DNA of 64,000 nucleotides from Faecalibacterium longum CLA-AA-H243 (GTDB lineage: Bacteria > Bacillota > Clostridia > Oscillospirales > Ruminococcaceae): the NCBI RefSeq assembly GCF_020687245.1, contig NZ_JAJEQG010000008.1, positions 26,697 through 90,696 of the forward strand, read 5' to 3'. The translations under genes were made by a program, and so were the position numbers. Position 1 is the stretch's first letter. Every line of letters begins with the position of its first letter. Under the pieces are notes generated by a model, which saw nothing but the letters and a program-made list of their open reading frames with translations, made no database searches and was not told the origin of the DNA. Positions 45,584-54,012 of the stretch are shown here, piece after piece.

Positions 45584-46471
45584 TCAGGCGATGAAGGCCA
45601 CCACGATTTGGATGCCCACGCCCACAGCGGCGCCGCAGGCCCAGGTCAGGCCGGTGATGAAGAGGTTCTGCTTCCAGGAGGGATTCACCCGCCACAGCAC
45701 GGCGAGGCCCACGCCCGCGCCGGTGCAGAGACCGGCCACGAGGCTCGAGAAGCGGAGTGCGCCCTCGACGTAGAGCTGGGTCATCAGGACGCTGGCGGCA
45801 CAGTTGGGGACAAGGCCCACCAGTGCGGCCACCACCGGCTGGAAGAAGCCCATCCGGCCCAGCACCGAGGCGAAGACATCCTCGCCGACGCCCTCGACGA
45901 TGAGGCCGAACACGAGGCTGAACACGAAGATAAAGACAAAAATCTCCAGGGTGTGGCGGAGCGCGGCCTTCCAGATGGGCTGGGGATGGCCCTCTTCGTC
46001 GCTGTGTTCCTCGTGGCAGTCCACCTCGTCGGCGTGGCCGGTGTAGCCGCCGCGCAGGCTGCGGGGCAGGGCCTTGCGGAGGACGAAATCCAGCAGAAAG
46101 CCCACAAAGACAGCGTACACGACTTTGATGACCATCAGCAGGATCAGCTTATCCCAGTAGGCGGGCATGGACACCAGCAGGGGGATAGCCTCGTCGCTGG
46201 TGGCGAGATAGACGGCCATCAGCGTACCCAGCGTGATGACGCGGGAGGCGTAGAAGTTGGAGGCGATGGCCGAGAAGCCGCACTGCGGCACACAGCCCAG
46301 CACCGCGCCCGGCACTGCACCCCAGCGGCCGCCGCCCGCCAGCAGAGCCTCGATGCGCTCACCGTGGCGGGTCTCGACATATTCAATAAAGAGATAGGCT
46401 AAAAACAGGAAGGGGAGCATCTTGGCGGTGTCCACCAGAGTTTCGCTCAGTACATCCAGAAAAAGTTCCAT
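45584..46471 (-). CDS. Predicted metal/arsenic-type permease with His/Asp-rich loop
   Basis: This 295-residue protein has about eight membrane helices and a two-fold internal repeat marked by GCVPQCGFSA and GLVPNCAASV. The loop between the halves is acidic and His-rich (GHADEVDCHEEHSDEEGH) and could bind metal. It resembles ArsP_2/manganese-transporter proteins. The substrate is not established. The start at 46471 has no strong ribosome site; the longer frame to 46645 seems less likely. Confidence 0.7.
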   Translation of the reverse strand: MELFLDVLSETLVDTAKMLPFLFLAYLFIEYVETRHGERIEALLAGGGRWGAVPGAVLGCVPQCGFSAIASNFYASRVITLGTLMAVYLATSDEAIPLLVSMPAYWDKLILLMVIKVVYAVFVGFLLDFVLRKALPRSLRGGYTGHADEVDCHEEHSDEEGHPQPIWKAALRHTLEIFVFIFVFSLVFGLIVEGVGEDVFASVLGRMGFFQPVVAALVGLVPNCAASVLMTQLYVEGALRFSSLVAGLCTGAGVGLAVLWRVNPSWKQNLFITGLTWACGAAVGVGIQIVVAFIA

Positions 46472-46573
46472 TGTTTGATACCTCGTATATAAGGGTTGGA
46501 TTGTTTTTTGCAGGGATAGGTTCTCTTTCTCGCGCCGGTGGCGCGGGGGTAGAGCGCTTTTTCGCTGGGCTAA

Positions 46574-46600
46574 GTTCTCTTTTGCGTGCCAAAAGAGAAC
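46574..46600. repeat. 11-bp perfect inverted repeat
   Basis: GTTCTCTTTTG (46574-46584) pairs with CAAAAGAGAAC (46590-46600). It lies in the non-coding stretch 46472-47340, which holds only repeats, hairpins and a promoter. Confidence 0.6.
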
Positions 46601-46640
46601 CAGAAAAGCACCCGCTACTTTCGAGGCGCGGGAGGCACGA

Positions 46641-46910
46641 ATCAAGGGCTGCTCGCCCTTGATAATCCCGAAGGAGTTGTCGAAACGGAAAAAAGCTAGT
46701 CGCTGCGCTTAACGTTTTTTTCTCGTTTCTCCGATTTGCTGCTTCGCAGCTGGTGTTACCTCTCTGCTGACGGTAACGTCCAGCAGAAACGTGAAATCTT
46801 CGGCGGAGCCGTAAATGGGAGAAGCACAAAAAAATGCGTTTAGCGAAGCGGCTAGCATTTTTGGGCTTCGACCTCATCTTCGGAATCGTTAAGGGCGAGC
46901 AGCCCTTAAC
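46641..46910. repeat. About 270-bp imperfect long inverted repeat with hairpin ends
   Basis: The left end ATCAAGGG-CTGCTCG-CCCTTGAT (46641-46663) and the right end GTTAAGGG-CGAGCAG-CCCTTAAC (46888-46910) are each hairpins and are inverted copies of each other, so their loops are complementary. Inside, AAAAAGCTAGTCGCTGCGCTTAACG (46685 on) matches, inverted, the sequence around 46828-46862 with mismatches. The unit could fold as one long stem. A non-autonomous transposable element is the simplest explanation; a structured RNA is the alternative. Confidence 0.65.
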
Positions 46911-46931
46911 TCGTTGCGGGGAGAGTGGAGT

Positions 46932-46977
46932 CCAGAGGTAGGGAGGGGGGATTCGAAACACCCCTCCCTGCCTCTGG
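46932..46977. repeat. 17-bp inverted repeat
   Basis: CCAGAGGTAGGGAGGGG (46932-46948) pairs with CCCCTCCCTGCCTCTGG (46961-46977) with a single mismatch. Confidence 0.6.
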
Positions 46978-47101
46978 CCCGCGCGGAGCGCAAAGCCATT
47001 TGACCGAAAGAATAAAATCCGCCCCGCGCCGGCGCGCGCAGCCGCCACACCATTTTACGTCTTCACCCAAAATAAACGGAGGAACGAAAAGTGCTTTAGT
47101 T

Positions 47102-47132
47102 GCCTAAATTGCAACCTGATTGCAATTTAGGC
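47102..47132. repeat. 13-bp perfect inverted repeat
   Basis: GCCTAAATTGCAA (47102-47114), loop CCTGA, TTGCAATTTAGGC (47120-47132). No T tract follows, so an operator or structural site is more likely than a terminator. A second A/T-rich inverted repeat (AAAATGCAA with TTGCATTTT) lies about 45 bp downstream. Confidence 0.6.
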
Positions 47133-47250
47133 GCAGGGAAGAGTATACACGGATTCTGCGTGAAATGCAAGACCAAAATGCAATCTTTTTGCATTTTTCT
47201 CAAAAGAATGACTCTTAAAAACTTTTTTGGAAGAAATTCGATTAAACCTA

Positions 47251-47279
47251 TTGACAATATGGGTATGAGGGAATATAAT
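47251..47279 (+). promoter_or_regulatory. Consensus promoter of metY
   Basis: TTGACA (47251-47256), 17 bp, TATAAT (47274-47279): a perfect sigma-A promoter. The start would leave a leader of about 325 bases before metY. Confidence 0.9.
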
Positions 47280-47340
47280 GCGGACAACAAAACCACACGC
47301 CTTGTAGGTAAGTGGGAATTTCGGAAAGGAGGGTACTCAA

Positions 47341-47475
47341 ATGACGCTGATTTGGAAAAGTCTTCTGCACGCCAACTTCCGCTGTGGGCGAATGTACAGC
47401 GCCCGGGCCGAGAAACAAACTCTGAGCCATAGCTGTACGGTGCCCTCTATGCCGCGAATGTGCGAGCGAATGTGA
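47341..47475 (+). CDS. Possible 44-residue leader peptide of metY
   Basis: An AAAGGAGGG ribosome site 8 bp upstream precedes ATG 47341. The frame encodes 44 residues including three Cys (positions 15, 32, 41) and five Met (1, 18, 37, 40, 44), then TGA 47473-47475. A terminator follows 44 bp downstream. The Cys/Met content fits attenuation by Cys- or Met-tRNA supply, but this is an inference. No S-box or T-box consensus was seen. Confidence 0.5.
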   Translation: MTLIWKSLLHANFRCGRMYSARAEKQTLSHSCTVPSMPRMCERM

Positions 47476-47518
47476 CACCCGAGACAGACAAAAGGCTCTG
47501 AGCTGAGAACGATTTCTT

Positions 47519-47565
47519 TGCCCGGCAGACGAAAGGTGAAACTCCCCACGCTGCCGGGCATTTTT
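47519..47565 (+). terminator. Leader terminator before metY
   Basis: TGCCCGGCAG (47519-47528) pairs with CTGCCGGGCA (47551-47560), followed by TTTTT. It lies 45 bp before the metY start, inside the transcribed leader, so some mechanism must allow read-through. Confidence 0.85.
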
Positions 47566-47610
47566 ATGAGTGAAATAATACTTTGAGTACAGATAGAGAG
47601 GAAAAATACT

Positions 47611-48900
47611 ATGTCTAACTATAAATTTGAGACCCTGCAGCTTCACGTTGGCCAGGAGCAGGCCGATCCCGCTACCGATTCCCGTGCTGTGCCTATCTAC
47701 CAGACCACTTCCTATGTCTTCCGCAACAGCCAGCACGCCGCTGACCGCTTTGGTCTGGCCGACGCCGGCAACATCTATGGCCGTCTGACCAACTCCACCC
47801 AGGATGTGTTCGAGAAGCGCATTGCCGCTCTGGAAGGCGGCGTGGCTGCTCTGGCTACTGCTTCCGGTGCAGCTGCCATCACCTACACCATCGAGGCACT
47901 GGCTCAGGCCGGCGACCACATCGTAGCTCAGAAGACCATCTACGGCGGCAGCTACAACCTGCTGGAGCACACCCTGACCCAGTTCGGCGTCACCACCACC
48001 TTCGTGGACGCTCACGATCTGGAAGAGGTCGAGAACGCTATCCAGCCCAACACCAAGGCTGTCTACCTCGAGACTCTGGGCAACCCCAACAGTGATATTC
48101 CTGATATTGATGCCATCGCAGCCATCGCTCACAAGCATGGCCTGCCGCTGGTCATTGATAACACCTTCGGCACCCCGTACCTGATCCGTCCCATCGAGCA
48201 TGGCGCTGACATCGTCGTCCACTCCGCTACCAAGTTCATCGGCGGCCACGGCACCACGCTGGGCGGCATCATCGTGGATAGCGGCAAGTTCGACTGGAAG
48301 GCCAGCGGCAAGTACGGCAACATCGCCGCCCCCAACCCCAGCTACCACGGCGTGTCCTTCGCTGACGCAGCCGGCCCCGCCGCTTTCGTCACCTACATCC
48401 GCGCCATCCTGCTGCGTGATACCGGCGCTACCATCTCTCCGTTCAACGCCTTCCTGCTGCTGCAGGGTACCGAGACCCTGAGTCTGCGCATTGAGCGCCA
48501 TGTGGAGAACACCAAGAAGGTCGTCGAGTTTCTGGCCAACCATCCCCAGGTCGAGAAGGTCAACCATCCCTCTCTGCCGGATCACCCCGACCACGCCCTG
48601 TATGAGAAGTACTTCCCCAACGGCGGCGCTTCCATCTTCACCTTCAACATCAAGGGCGGCCGTGAGGAAGCATTCAAGTTCATCGACAACCTGAAGGTCT
48701 TCTCTCTGCTGGCAAATGTGGCCGACGTCAAGAGTCTGGTCATCCATCCGGCTTCCACCACTCACAGCCAGCTGACCGATGAGGAGCTGGCCGAGCAGCA
48801 GATCTACCAGAACACCATCCGCCTGTCCATCGGCACCGAGCACATCGACGACATCATCGCCGACCTCGAGGCAGGCTTCGCAGCCGTCCGCGGCGAGTGA
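47611..48900 (+). CDS. metY: O-acetylhomoserine sulfhydrylase (aminocarboxypropyltransferase)
   Basis: This 429-residue PLP enzyme makes homocysteine from O-acetylhomoserine and sulfide. It has the gamma-family features IYGRLTNST, the cofactor Lys in [13 protein letters not shown] and [15 protein letters not shown]. The start follows GAGAGGAAA. It stands alone behind a long leader with terminator, so it is probably regulated by sulfur amino acid supply. Confidence 0.93.
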   Translation: MSNYKFETLQLHVGQEQADPATDSRAVPIYQTTSYVFRNSQHAADRFGLADAGNIYGRLTNSTQDVFEKRIAALEGGVAALATASGAAAITYTIEALAQAGDHIVAQKTIYGGSYNLLEHTLTQFGVTTTFVDAHDLEEVENAIQPNTKAVYLETLGNPNSDIPDIDAIAAIAHKHGLPLVIDNTFGTPYLIRPIEHGADIVVHSATKFIGGHGTTLGGIIVDSGKFDWKASGKYGNIAAPNPSYHGVSFADAAGPAAFVTYIRAILLRDTGATISPFNAFLLLQGTETLSLRIERHVENTKKVVEFLANHPQVEKVNHPSLPDHPDHALYEKYFPNGGASIFTFNIKGGREEAFKFIDNLKVFSLLANVADVKSLVIHPASTTHSQLTDEELAEQQIYQNTIRLSIGTEHIDDIIADLEAGFAAVRGE

Positions 48901-48980
48901 TTCTCCGGCAAACCTTCCGTCCCCCGGAAGCATAAAAACGCTATTCTCTCCTCTATTCTCCTGAATTGCATAATAGAAGC

Positions 48981-49016
48981 AACCAGCCGCCCTGTTACCT
49001 TGCAGGGCGGCTGGTT
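48981..49016. terminator. Terminator after metY
   Basis: AACCAGCCGCCCTG pairs perfectly with CAGGGCGGCTGGTT. The A/T ends allow use from both strands. Confidence 0.8.
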
Positions 49017-49042
49017 TGCTGTTTGCGGAATGACCGTCTGGC

Positions 49043-49306
49043 TCAGTGCTCTGCCGCCTCAAAGACGCTGGTCTGCTCCACGCTGGTGGCCTCCATCAGG
49101 CCGTCGTGGTAGAGCTGGCTGATGATGCAGGCCGTGGTGTCGTCCAGCTCATCGCAGAAAACGCCGCTCAGCTCCCTGACCGTCATGGGCTTGAGGGTGC
49201 CGGGGTTCAGCAGGGGAGCGGGCTTGCTTTTCATATCGGCCCGCACATTGTACCATGCGGTGGGCAGCTCCGATTCTTCCAGATAAAAGCGGAAAGCGAA
49301 GTCGTA
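49043..49306 (-). pseudogene. Internally deleted remnant of a TrpB-like gene
   Basis: The minus-strand frame has no start (TAG at 49307-49309) and encodes 87 residues. The first part (FYLEESELPTAWYNVRADMK, then PAPLLNPGTLKPMTVRELSG and VFCDELDD) matches, from memory, the N-terminus of TrpB2-type tryptophan synthase beta proteins. It joins directly to SQLYHDGLMEATSVEQTSVF, which belongs near the C-terminus of the same family. About 300 middle residues and the extreme end are missing. It is a decayed fragment, not a functional enzyme. Confidence 0.8.
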
Positions 49307-49482
49307 CTACTGCCTGAAACCTGTGCGAGAGGGATGAACACCAGCCTCCCCCGGGGGCTGTACGCCGCCCCGGCCACACAGCCGTAGAGAAAAAAGAGCA
49401 TCACCGCCACTGCCGCCACCAGAAGCAGCAGCCCCCGGTGGTGGAACGACAAAATGCGATGCCTGGGCCGCTGACGCCGCAT
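49231..49482 (-). CDS. Doubtful small ORF with signal-peptide-like start
   Basis: This 83-residue frame begins with a basic segment and a hydrophobic stretch ending LFFLYGCVAGAAYS, like a lipoprotein signal. The rest reads out of frame through the TrpB-like remnant, so a functional protein is unlikely. It has a GGAGGG-like site upstream. It may be the truncated start of another lost gene. The remaining 49483-49608 holds nothing else I can assign. Confidence 0.35.
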   Translation of the reverse strand: MRRQRPRHRILSFHHRGLLLLVAAVAVMLFFLYGCVAGAAYSPRGRLVFIPLAQVSGSSTTSLSAFIWKNRSCPPHGTMCGPI

Positions 49483-49608
49483 ACAAGACCCCTCCTTTTG
49501 TGGTTTGGGCCATCTTATGCCTGTCAGGGTGCGGCTGTGCGATTGTGCCGGGCCGAAGAGTGTGGTACACTATAGCCATCGAGATTTTTTGTGATACGGA
49601 GAAACTTT

Positions 49609-50544
49609 ATGCTGACCATTACACTGCTGGGTACAGCGGCCACCATGCCCCTGCCCGACCGCGCCCTCACGGCGGCGGTGGCCGAATGCGGAGGACACAG
49701 CCTCCTGTTCGACTGCGGCGAGGGGACCCAGACTGCCGCCCGCCGGGCCGGAGTCAACCTGATGAAGATGGACGCCGTCTGCCTGACCCATTACCACGGC
49801 GACCACATCTTCGGCCTGCCGGGGCTGCTGCAGACGCTGGGCTGTCAGGGCCGCACCCGCCCGCTGGCGCTGTACGGGCCGAAAGGGCTCGGCGAAGTCT
49901 GGGCGGCACTGCGGGTGCTGACGGGGCCTCTGCCGTACCCGGTTTATGCTGAGGTGCTGGACGCCCCGGCGGCGCTCTGCGAAAAATTCGGCGGCTGGCC
50001 CCAGAGCGCGAAACTCACGCCGGTGCCGACCCGCCACCGTGTCATCAGTCAGGGTTACCGACTCGATCTGCCCCGGGCCGGACGGTTCTCACCCGAACAG
50101 GCGCGGGCATTGGGCGTACCGGTAAAGCAGTGGAAGGCGCTCCAGCACGGCGAGAGTATCACGCTGGACGGTGGACGTGTCATCCGGCCGGAAGCCGTCC
50201 TCGGCCCGGCCCGGCAGGGGCTGAGCTTTGTTTTCTCGGGCGACACCGCCCCCTGTCCGGCATTGGAAAAGGCCGCAGCGGGTGCTGACCTTCTGCTCTG
50301 CGATTCCACCTATGCTCTGCCGGAGCAGGCCGCGCAGGCCAAACAGTACGGCCACAGCACCTTCGGGCAGAGCGCAGCCCTCGCCGCCAAAGCGGGCGCG
50401 AAGCGGCTCTGGCTCGTCCACTATTCGCCCATGATCACCGACCCGGAAGAAGAGCTGGCCCAGGCGCAGAGCCTCTTCCCGGCGGCAGAGTGCGGCTATG
50501 ACGGCAAGAGCATCACCCTGCAATATGAGGAGGCCGAAGAATGA
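49609..50544 (+). CDS. rnz: Ribonuclease Z
   Basis: This 311-residue metallo-beta-lactamase-fold enzyme processes tRNA 3' ends. It shows LLFDCGEGTQ, the zinc motif THYHGDHIFGLPG, FSGDTAPC and a C-terminal His in LVHYSPM. ATG 49609 follows GGAGAAAC. It overlaps cca by 4 bp, consistent with a shared role in tRNA 3' end maturation. Confidence 0.95.
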   Translation: MLTITLLGTAATMPLPDRALTAAVAECGGHSLLFDCGEGTQTAARRAGVNLMKMDAVCLTHYHGDHIFGLPGLLQTLGCQGRTRPLALYGPKGLGEVWAALRVLTGPLPYPVYAEVLDAPAALCEKFGGWPQSAKLTPVPTRHRVISQGYRLDLPRAGRFSPEQARALGVPVKQWKALQHGESITLDGGRVIRPEAVLGPARQGLSFVFSGDTAPCPALEKAAAGADLLLCDSTYALPEQAAQAKQYGHSTFGQSAALAAKAGAKRLWLVHYSPMITDPEEELAQAQSLFPAAECGYDGKSITLQYEEAEE

Positions 50545-51752
50545 ACATCGTCCTGGAACCCGGTGCCTCCGCTCTGCTGGACGCGCTGCACCGGGCAGGT
50601 TTTGCGGCCTACGCCGTGGGCGGCTGTGTCCGGGACAGTCTGCTGGGCCTTGCGCCCCACGACTGGGACCTCTGCACCGCCGCCCGCCCGGAGCAGGTGA
50701 TGGAACTGTTCGGAGAAAAGCAGTGCATCCCCACCGGATTGCAGCATGGCACCGTGACCGTGAAGCGGGACGGCAAGCTCTACGAGATCACCACCTTCCG
50801 CACCGAGGGCAGTTATTCCGATGGCCGCCACCCCGACAGCGTGGCCTTTGTACCCGACGTCCGGGAGGACCTGGCCCGGCGGGACTTCACCATCAACGCC
50901 ATGGCCTACAGCGCCGAAGAGGGCTTGTGCGACCCCTTTGGCGGGCAGGAAGATCTGGCCCGGGGCGTGGTGCGGGCCGTCGGTGAGCCGCTGCGCCGCT
51001 TTGAAGAAGACGCTCTGCGCATCCTGCGTCTCTACCGCTTTGCGGCCCGGTTCGGTTTTGTTATCGACGAGGCCACCGAAGCGGCGGCGAAGCAGCTGGC
51101 CGCCCACCTCGACTGCGTGTCGGTGGAGCGCATCGAAGAAGAGCTGAACAAGCTTCTGTCTGCCCCGAAGCCGGGGGCGTATCTGGAGCCGGAAGTGCTG
51201 GCCTTCGTCCTGCCGGAACTGCCGCCCGACGATCTGTCGGAAGCCCGTGAGATCATAGATGCCCTTCCGGCAGGAGCAGAGGAAGTGACCACTCGTTGGG
51301 CGGCGCTGCTTCTGCCGCTGGGGGAGGATGGAACACGAAAGGCGCTGAAACGCTTGAAATGCTCCAATGCTGTGATAGATGGAGTATCAACACTTGTGAA
51401 GGAGAAAGCTCCCTGCACTCCTACGCTGTCGCTTCAAGCCAAACGACTTCTTGGCAAATACGACCTCCACACTGTGCAGCAGTTGACTGCCCTTTGGAGC
51501 GCTCTTCAACCGGAAAGAAAAGATGAATTTACCGCCCTGCAAAAAGAGGCCGAGACGCTGACCGCCCAAAGCGCCTGCTGCCGCGTCTCCCAGCTGGCCG
51601 TGAATGGCCGCAATCTGATGGCGGCGGGCGTCGCGCCCGGGCCGGGCCTGCGCCGCGCACTGGAAGCGCTGCTGGAAGAGGTCATCACCGGGCGGCTGCC
51701 CAACGAAAAAGCGGAACTTCTGGCCTTTGCGGCCAAATTTTCTGCGTCTTGA
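50541..51752 (+). CDS. cca: CCA tRNA nucleotidyltransferase
   Basis: This 403-residue class II enzyme adds CCA to tRNA 3' ends. It has GGCVRDSLLG, the metal motif LAPHDWDLCTAA (D-x-D), RRDFTINAMAY and a helical RNA-binding C-terminus. The start overlaps rnz by 4 bp. Its stop overlaps the -35 box of the mnmA promoter. Confidence 0.95.
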   Translation: MNIVLEPGASALLDALHRAGFAAYAVGGCVRDSLLGLAPHDWDLCTAARPEQVMELFGEKQCIPTGLQHGTVTVKRDGKLYEITTFRTEGSYSDGRHPDSVAFVPDVREDLARRDFTINAMAYSAEEGLCDPFGGQEDLARGVVRAVGEPLRRFEEDALRILRLYRFAARFGFVIDEATEAAAKQLAAHLDCVSVERIEEELNKLLSAPKPGAYLEPEVLAFVLPELPPDDLSEAREIIDALPAGAEEVTTRWAALLLPLGEDGTRKALKRLKCSNAVIDGVSTLVKEKAPCTPTLSLQAKRLLGKYDLHTVQQLTALWSALQPERKDEFTALQKEAETLTAQSACCRVSQLAVNGRNLMAAGVAPGPGLRRALEALLEEVITGRLPNEKAELLAFAAKFSAS

Positions 51753-51785
51753 CAAGAGAAAGAAGCTGCGGTAGTATTATACTAC
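51749..51785 (+). promoter_or_regulatory. mnmA promoter with overlapping palindrome
   Basis: TTGACA (51749-51754), 17 bp, TAGTAT (51772-51777). The -10 box lies in a perfect 15-base palindrome, GTAGTATTATACTAC (51771-51785), a candidate operator. Confidence 0.65.
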
Positions 51786-51818
51786 TGTTTTAGTATGTTA
51801 TAATAGAAGAGGAACAGA

Positions 51819-52931
51819 ATGACAGAAACACAGAACACTTCCCGCCGCCCCGGGGCGCTCATCGCCATGAGCGGCGGTGTGGACAGCTCGGTGGCGGCAT
51901 GGCTCATGCAGAGGGACGGTTTCGACTGCACCGGCGTCACCATGCGCCTCACCCGTAACGAGGCCGTGAACACCGAGGGCCTGCACACCTGCTGCTCGGA
52001 GCGGGACATTGAGGACGCCGCCGAGGTGGCCTATGCGATGGATATTCCCTACGAGGTGCTGGATTTTACGGCAGACTTTCAGGAAAAGATTATCGACAAA
52101 TTCATCCGGGTCTACGAGGCCGGCGGTACGCCCAATCCCTGCATCGACTGCAACAGATATATGAAGTTCGATCACCTGCTTCGCTGGGCGGAAGCACACG
52201 GACTGGATTATGTGGTCACGGGCCATTATGCCCGGGTGGAGCAGGACGAGGCCACGGGCCGCTGGCTGCTCAAAAAGGGTCTGGACGAGAACAAAGACCA
52301 GAGCTATGTGCTCTACAACCTCACGCAGGAGCAGCTGGCTCATGTCCGCCTGCCGCTGGGTGGTCTGCACAAGAGCGAAGTGCGCGCCATCGCCGAGCAG
52401 CAGCACTTTGTGAACGCCCGCAAGCACGACAGTCAGGACATCTGCTTCGTGCCGGACGGCGACTACGCCCGCTTTATGGAGGATTTCACCGGCAAGCACT
52501 ACCCGGCGGGCGATTTCCTCGACGTCGGCGGCAGAAAGGTAGGCACCCACAGCGGCGCTGTGCGGTACACCATCGGCCAGCGGAAGGGCCTGGGCCTCGC
52601 CATGGGCGCACCGGTCTACGTCTGCGCCAAGGATATGCAGGCCAACACTGTCACGGTCGGCCCGGAGTCGGAGCTGTTCGATACCATCGTCTATGCGAAC
52701 GAAGTGAACTGGATCGCCATCCCGGAGCTGAAAGGCCCCCTGCGGGTGACGGCCCGCACCCGTTATCATCAGACCGAACAGCCTGCCACCGTCTACCCGG
52801 CAGGGCCGGACAGCTTCCGTCTGGAATTTGACCAGCCTCAGCGCGCCCCCACCCCGGGGCAGGCCGTCGTGCTGTATCAGGGCGATGTCGTCCTCGGAGG
52901 CGGCACCATTACACAGGTGGCGAAGGGATAA
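51819..52931 (+). CDS. mnmA: tRNA-specific 2-thiouridylase
   Basis: This 370-residue enzyme installs the 2-thio group on U34 of Lys, Glu and Gln tRNAs. It has the PP-loop MSGGVDSSVAA, active-site cysteines in TPNPCIDCN and SQDICFVPDG, and a C-terminal beta-barrel. The start follows GAGGAACAG. Alternative MnmA/TrmU paralogs cannot be excluded. Confidence 0.94.
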   Translation: MTETQNTSRRPGALIAMSGGVDSSVAAWLMQRDGFDCTGVTMRLTRNEAVNTEGLHTCCSERDIEDAAEVAYAMDIPYEVLDFTADFQEKIIDKFIRVYEAGGTPNPCIDCNRYMKFDHLLRWAEAHGLDYVVTGHYARVEQDEATGRWLLKKGLDENKDQSYVLYNLTQEQLAHVRLPLGGLHKSEVRAIAEQQHFVNARKHDSQDICFVPDGDYARFMEDFTGKHYPAGDFLDVGGRKVGTHSGAVRYTIGQRKGLGLAMGAPVYVCAKDMQANTVTVGPESELFDTIVYANEVNWIAIPELKGPLRVTARTRYHQTEQPATVYPAGPDSFRLEFDQPQRAPTPGQAVVLYQGDVVLGGGTITQVAKG

Positions 52932-52977
52932 GGGCAAGCCCGTGAATGTAAAAAGCAGAACCTAAAGGAGAAATGAT

Positions 52978-53748
52978 ATGCAAGACCAGTATTCCCGCAC
53001 CCAGCTGCTGCTGGGCGCGGAAGCAATGACCAAACTGCACGATTCCCGCGTAGCCGTGTTCGGCGTGGGCGGCGTGGGCGGCTACACCGTCGAGGCGCTG
53101 GCCCGCAGCGGTGTGGGGGCTCTCGACCTGATCGACGACGACAAAGTCTGCCTCACCAACCTGAACCGCCAGATCATCGCCACCCGCAAGACGGTGGGCA
53201 GGTTCAAGGTGGATGTGGCCGAAGAGCGTGTCCACGACATCGACCCCAACATCAAGGTCACCACCTACAAGACCTTCTTTGGCCCTGAGACGCAGGACAG
53301 CTTCGATTTCAGCCAGTTCGACTACGTGGTGGACGCCATCGACACTGTCACCGGTAAAATTGCGCTGGTCATGAAGTGCAAGGAGGCTGGTGTCCCCATC
53401 ATCTGCTCCATGGGTGCAGGCAACAAGATGGACCCTACCCGCTTCGAGGTCACGGATATTTATAAGACTTCCGTCTGCCCGCTGGCCAAGGTCATGCGCA
53501 CCGAGTGCCGCAAGCGCCGCATCAAGCACCTGAAAGTCGTTTACTCCAGGGAGCCTGTCATGACTCCCATCGAGGATGACTCCATCAGCTGCAAATACCA
53601 CTGCATCTGCCCTCCGGGTACCCAGCGCAAGTGTACCATCCGCCGCTCTGTTCCCGGCTCGAACGCCTTTGTCCCGTCGGTCGTGGGCCTCATCATCGGC
53701 GGCGAGGTCGTGAAGGACCTCGTGGGCTTTGTCCCCATGAAGGGCTGA
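52978..53748 (+). CDS. tcdA: tRNA threonylcarbamoyladenosine dehydratase
   Basis: This 256-residue ThiF/E1-like protein has the ATP-binding GVGGVGGYTVEALARSGVG, DLIDDDKVCLTNLNRQ and the C-terminal KCTIRRSVPGSNAFVPSVVG. TcdA/CsdL forms cyclic t6A in tRNA. It follows mnmA by 46 bp and a good ribosome site precedes it (AAAGGAGA). Confidence 0.9.
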   Translation: MQDQYSRTQLLLGAEAMTKLHDSRVAVFGVGGVGGYTVEALARSGVGALDLIDDDKVCLTNLNRQIIATRKTVGRFKVDVAEERVHDIDPNIKVTTYKTFFGPETQDSFDFSQFDYVVDAIDTVTGKIALVMKCKEAGVPIICSMGAGNKMDPTRFEVTDIYKTSVCPLAKVMRTECRKRRIKHLKVVYSREPVMTPIEDDSISCKYHCICPPGTQRKCTIRRSVPGSNAFVPSVVGLIIGGEVVKDLVGFVPMKG

Positions 53749-53762
53749 ATTTGATAGAATAA

Positions 53763-53795
53763 GAAAACGGCAGGTTCAATGAACCTGCCGTTTTC
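53763..53795. terminator. Bidirectional terminator after tcdA
   Basis: GAAAACGGCAGGTTC pairs perfectly with GAACCTGCCGTTTTC, with T-rich tails, between convergent genes. Confidence 0.88.
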
Positions 53796-53813
53796 TTTGT
53801 TATGAGCTGATTT

Positions 53814-54008
53814 TTACTGCTCAGGAGCAGCGAATGCGATGGGGGGAGCACCAGCAGCTGCGTCCACGCTCTTCAGAGAGATGGGAGTGGTTTCGTAGTG
53901 CAGGGTCTCGAAGCTCTGGGTGCTGCCGTCCTCGGTGGTGAACTCGAGAACATAGGTCATGTCGCCCTGCTTGTCGGCCTCGACATCGCGGGTGATGACG
54001 ACATTCAC
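53814..54008 (-). CDS. Small unknown acidic protein
   Basis: This 64-residue protein (starts MNVVITRDVEADKQ) uses a GTG start only 4 bp downstream of the neighbouring membrane-protein gene. It has no recognised domain; TYVLEFTTEDGSTQSFETLHYE suggests beta strands. Its position suggests coupling to the upstream gene. Confidence 0.6.
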   Translation of the reverse strand: MNVVITRDVEADKQGDMTYVLEFTTEDGSTQSFETLHYETTPISLKSVDAAAGAPPIAFAAPEQ

Positions 54009-54012
54009 AAAG

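Noticed and set aside
47280..47610. SAM (S-box) or T-box riboswitch upstream of metY
   Set aside because: The conserved S-box core and the T-box antiterminator bulge were looked for and not seen.
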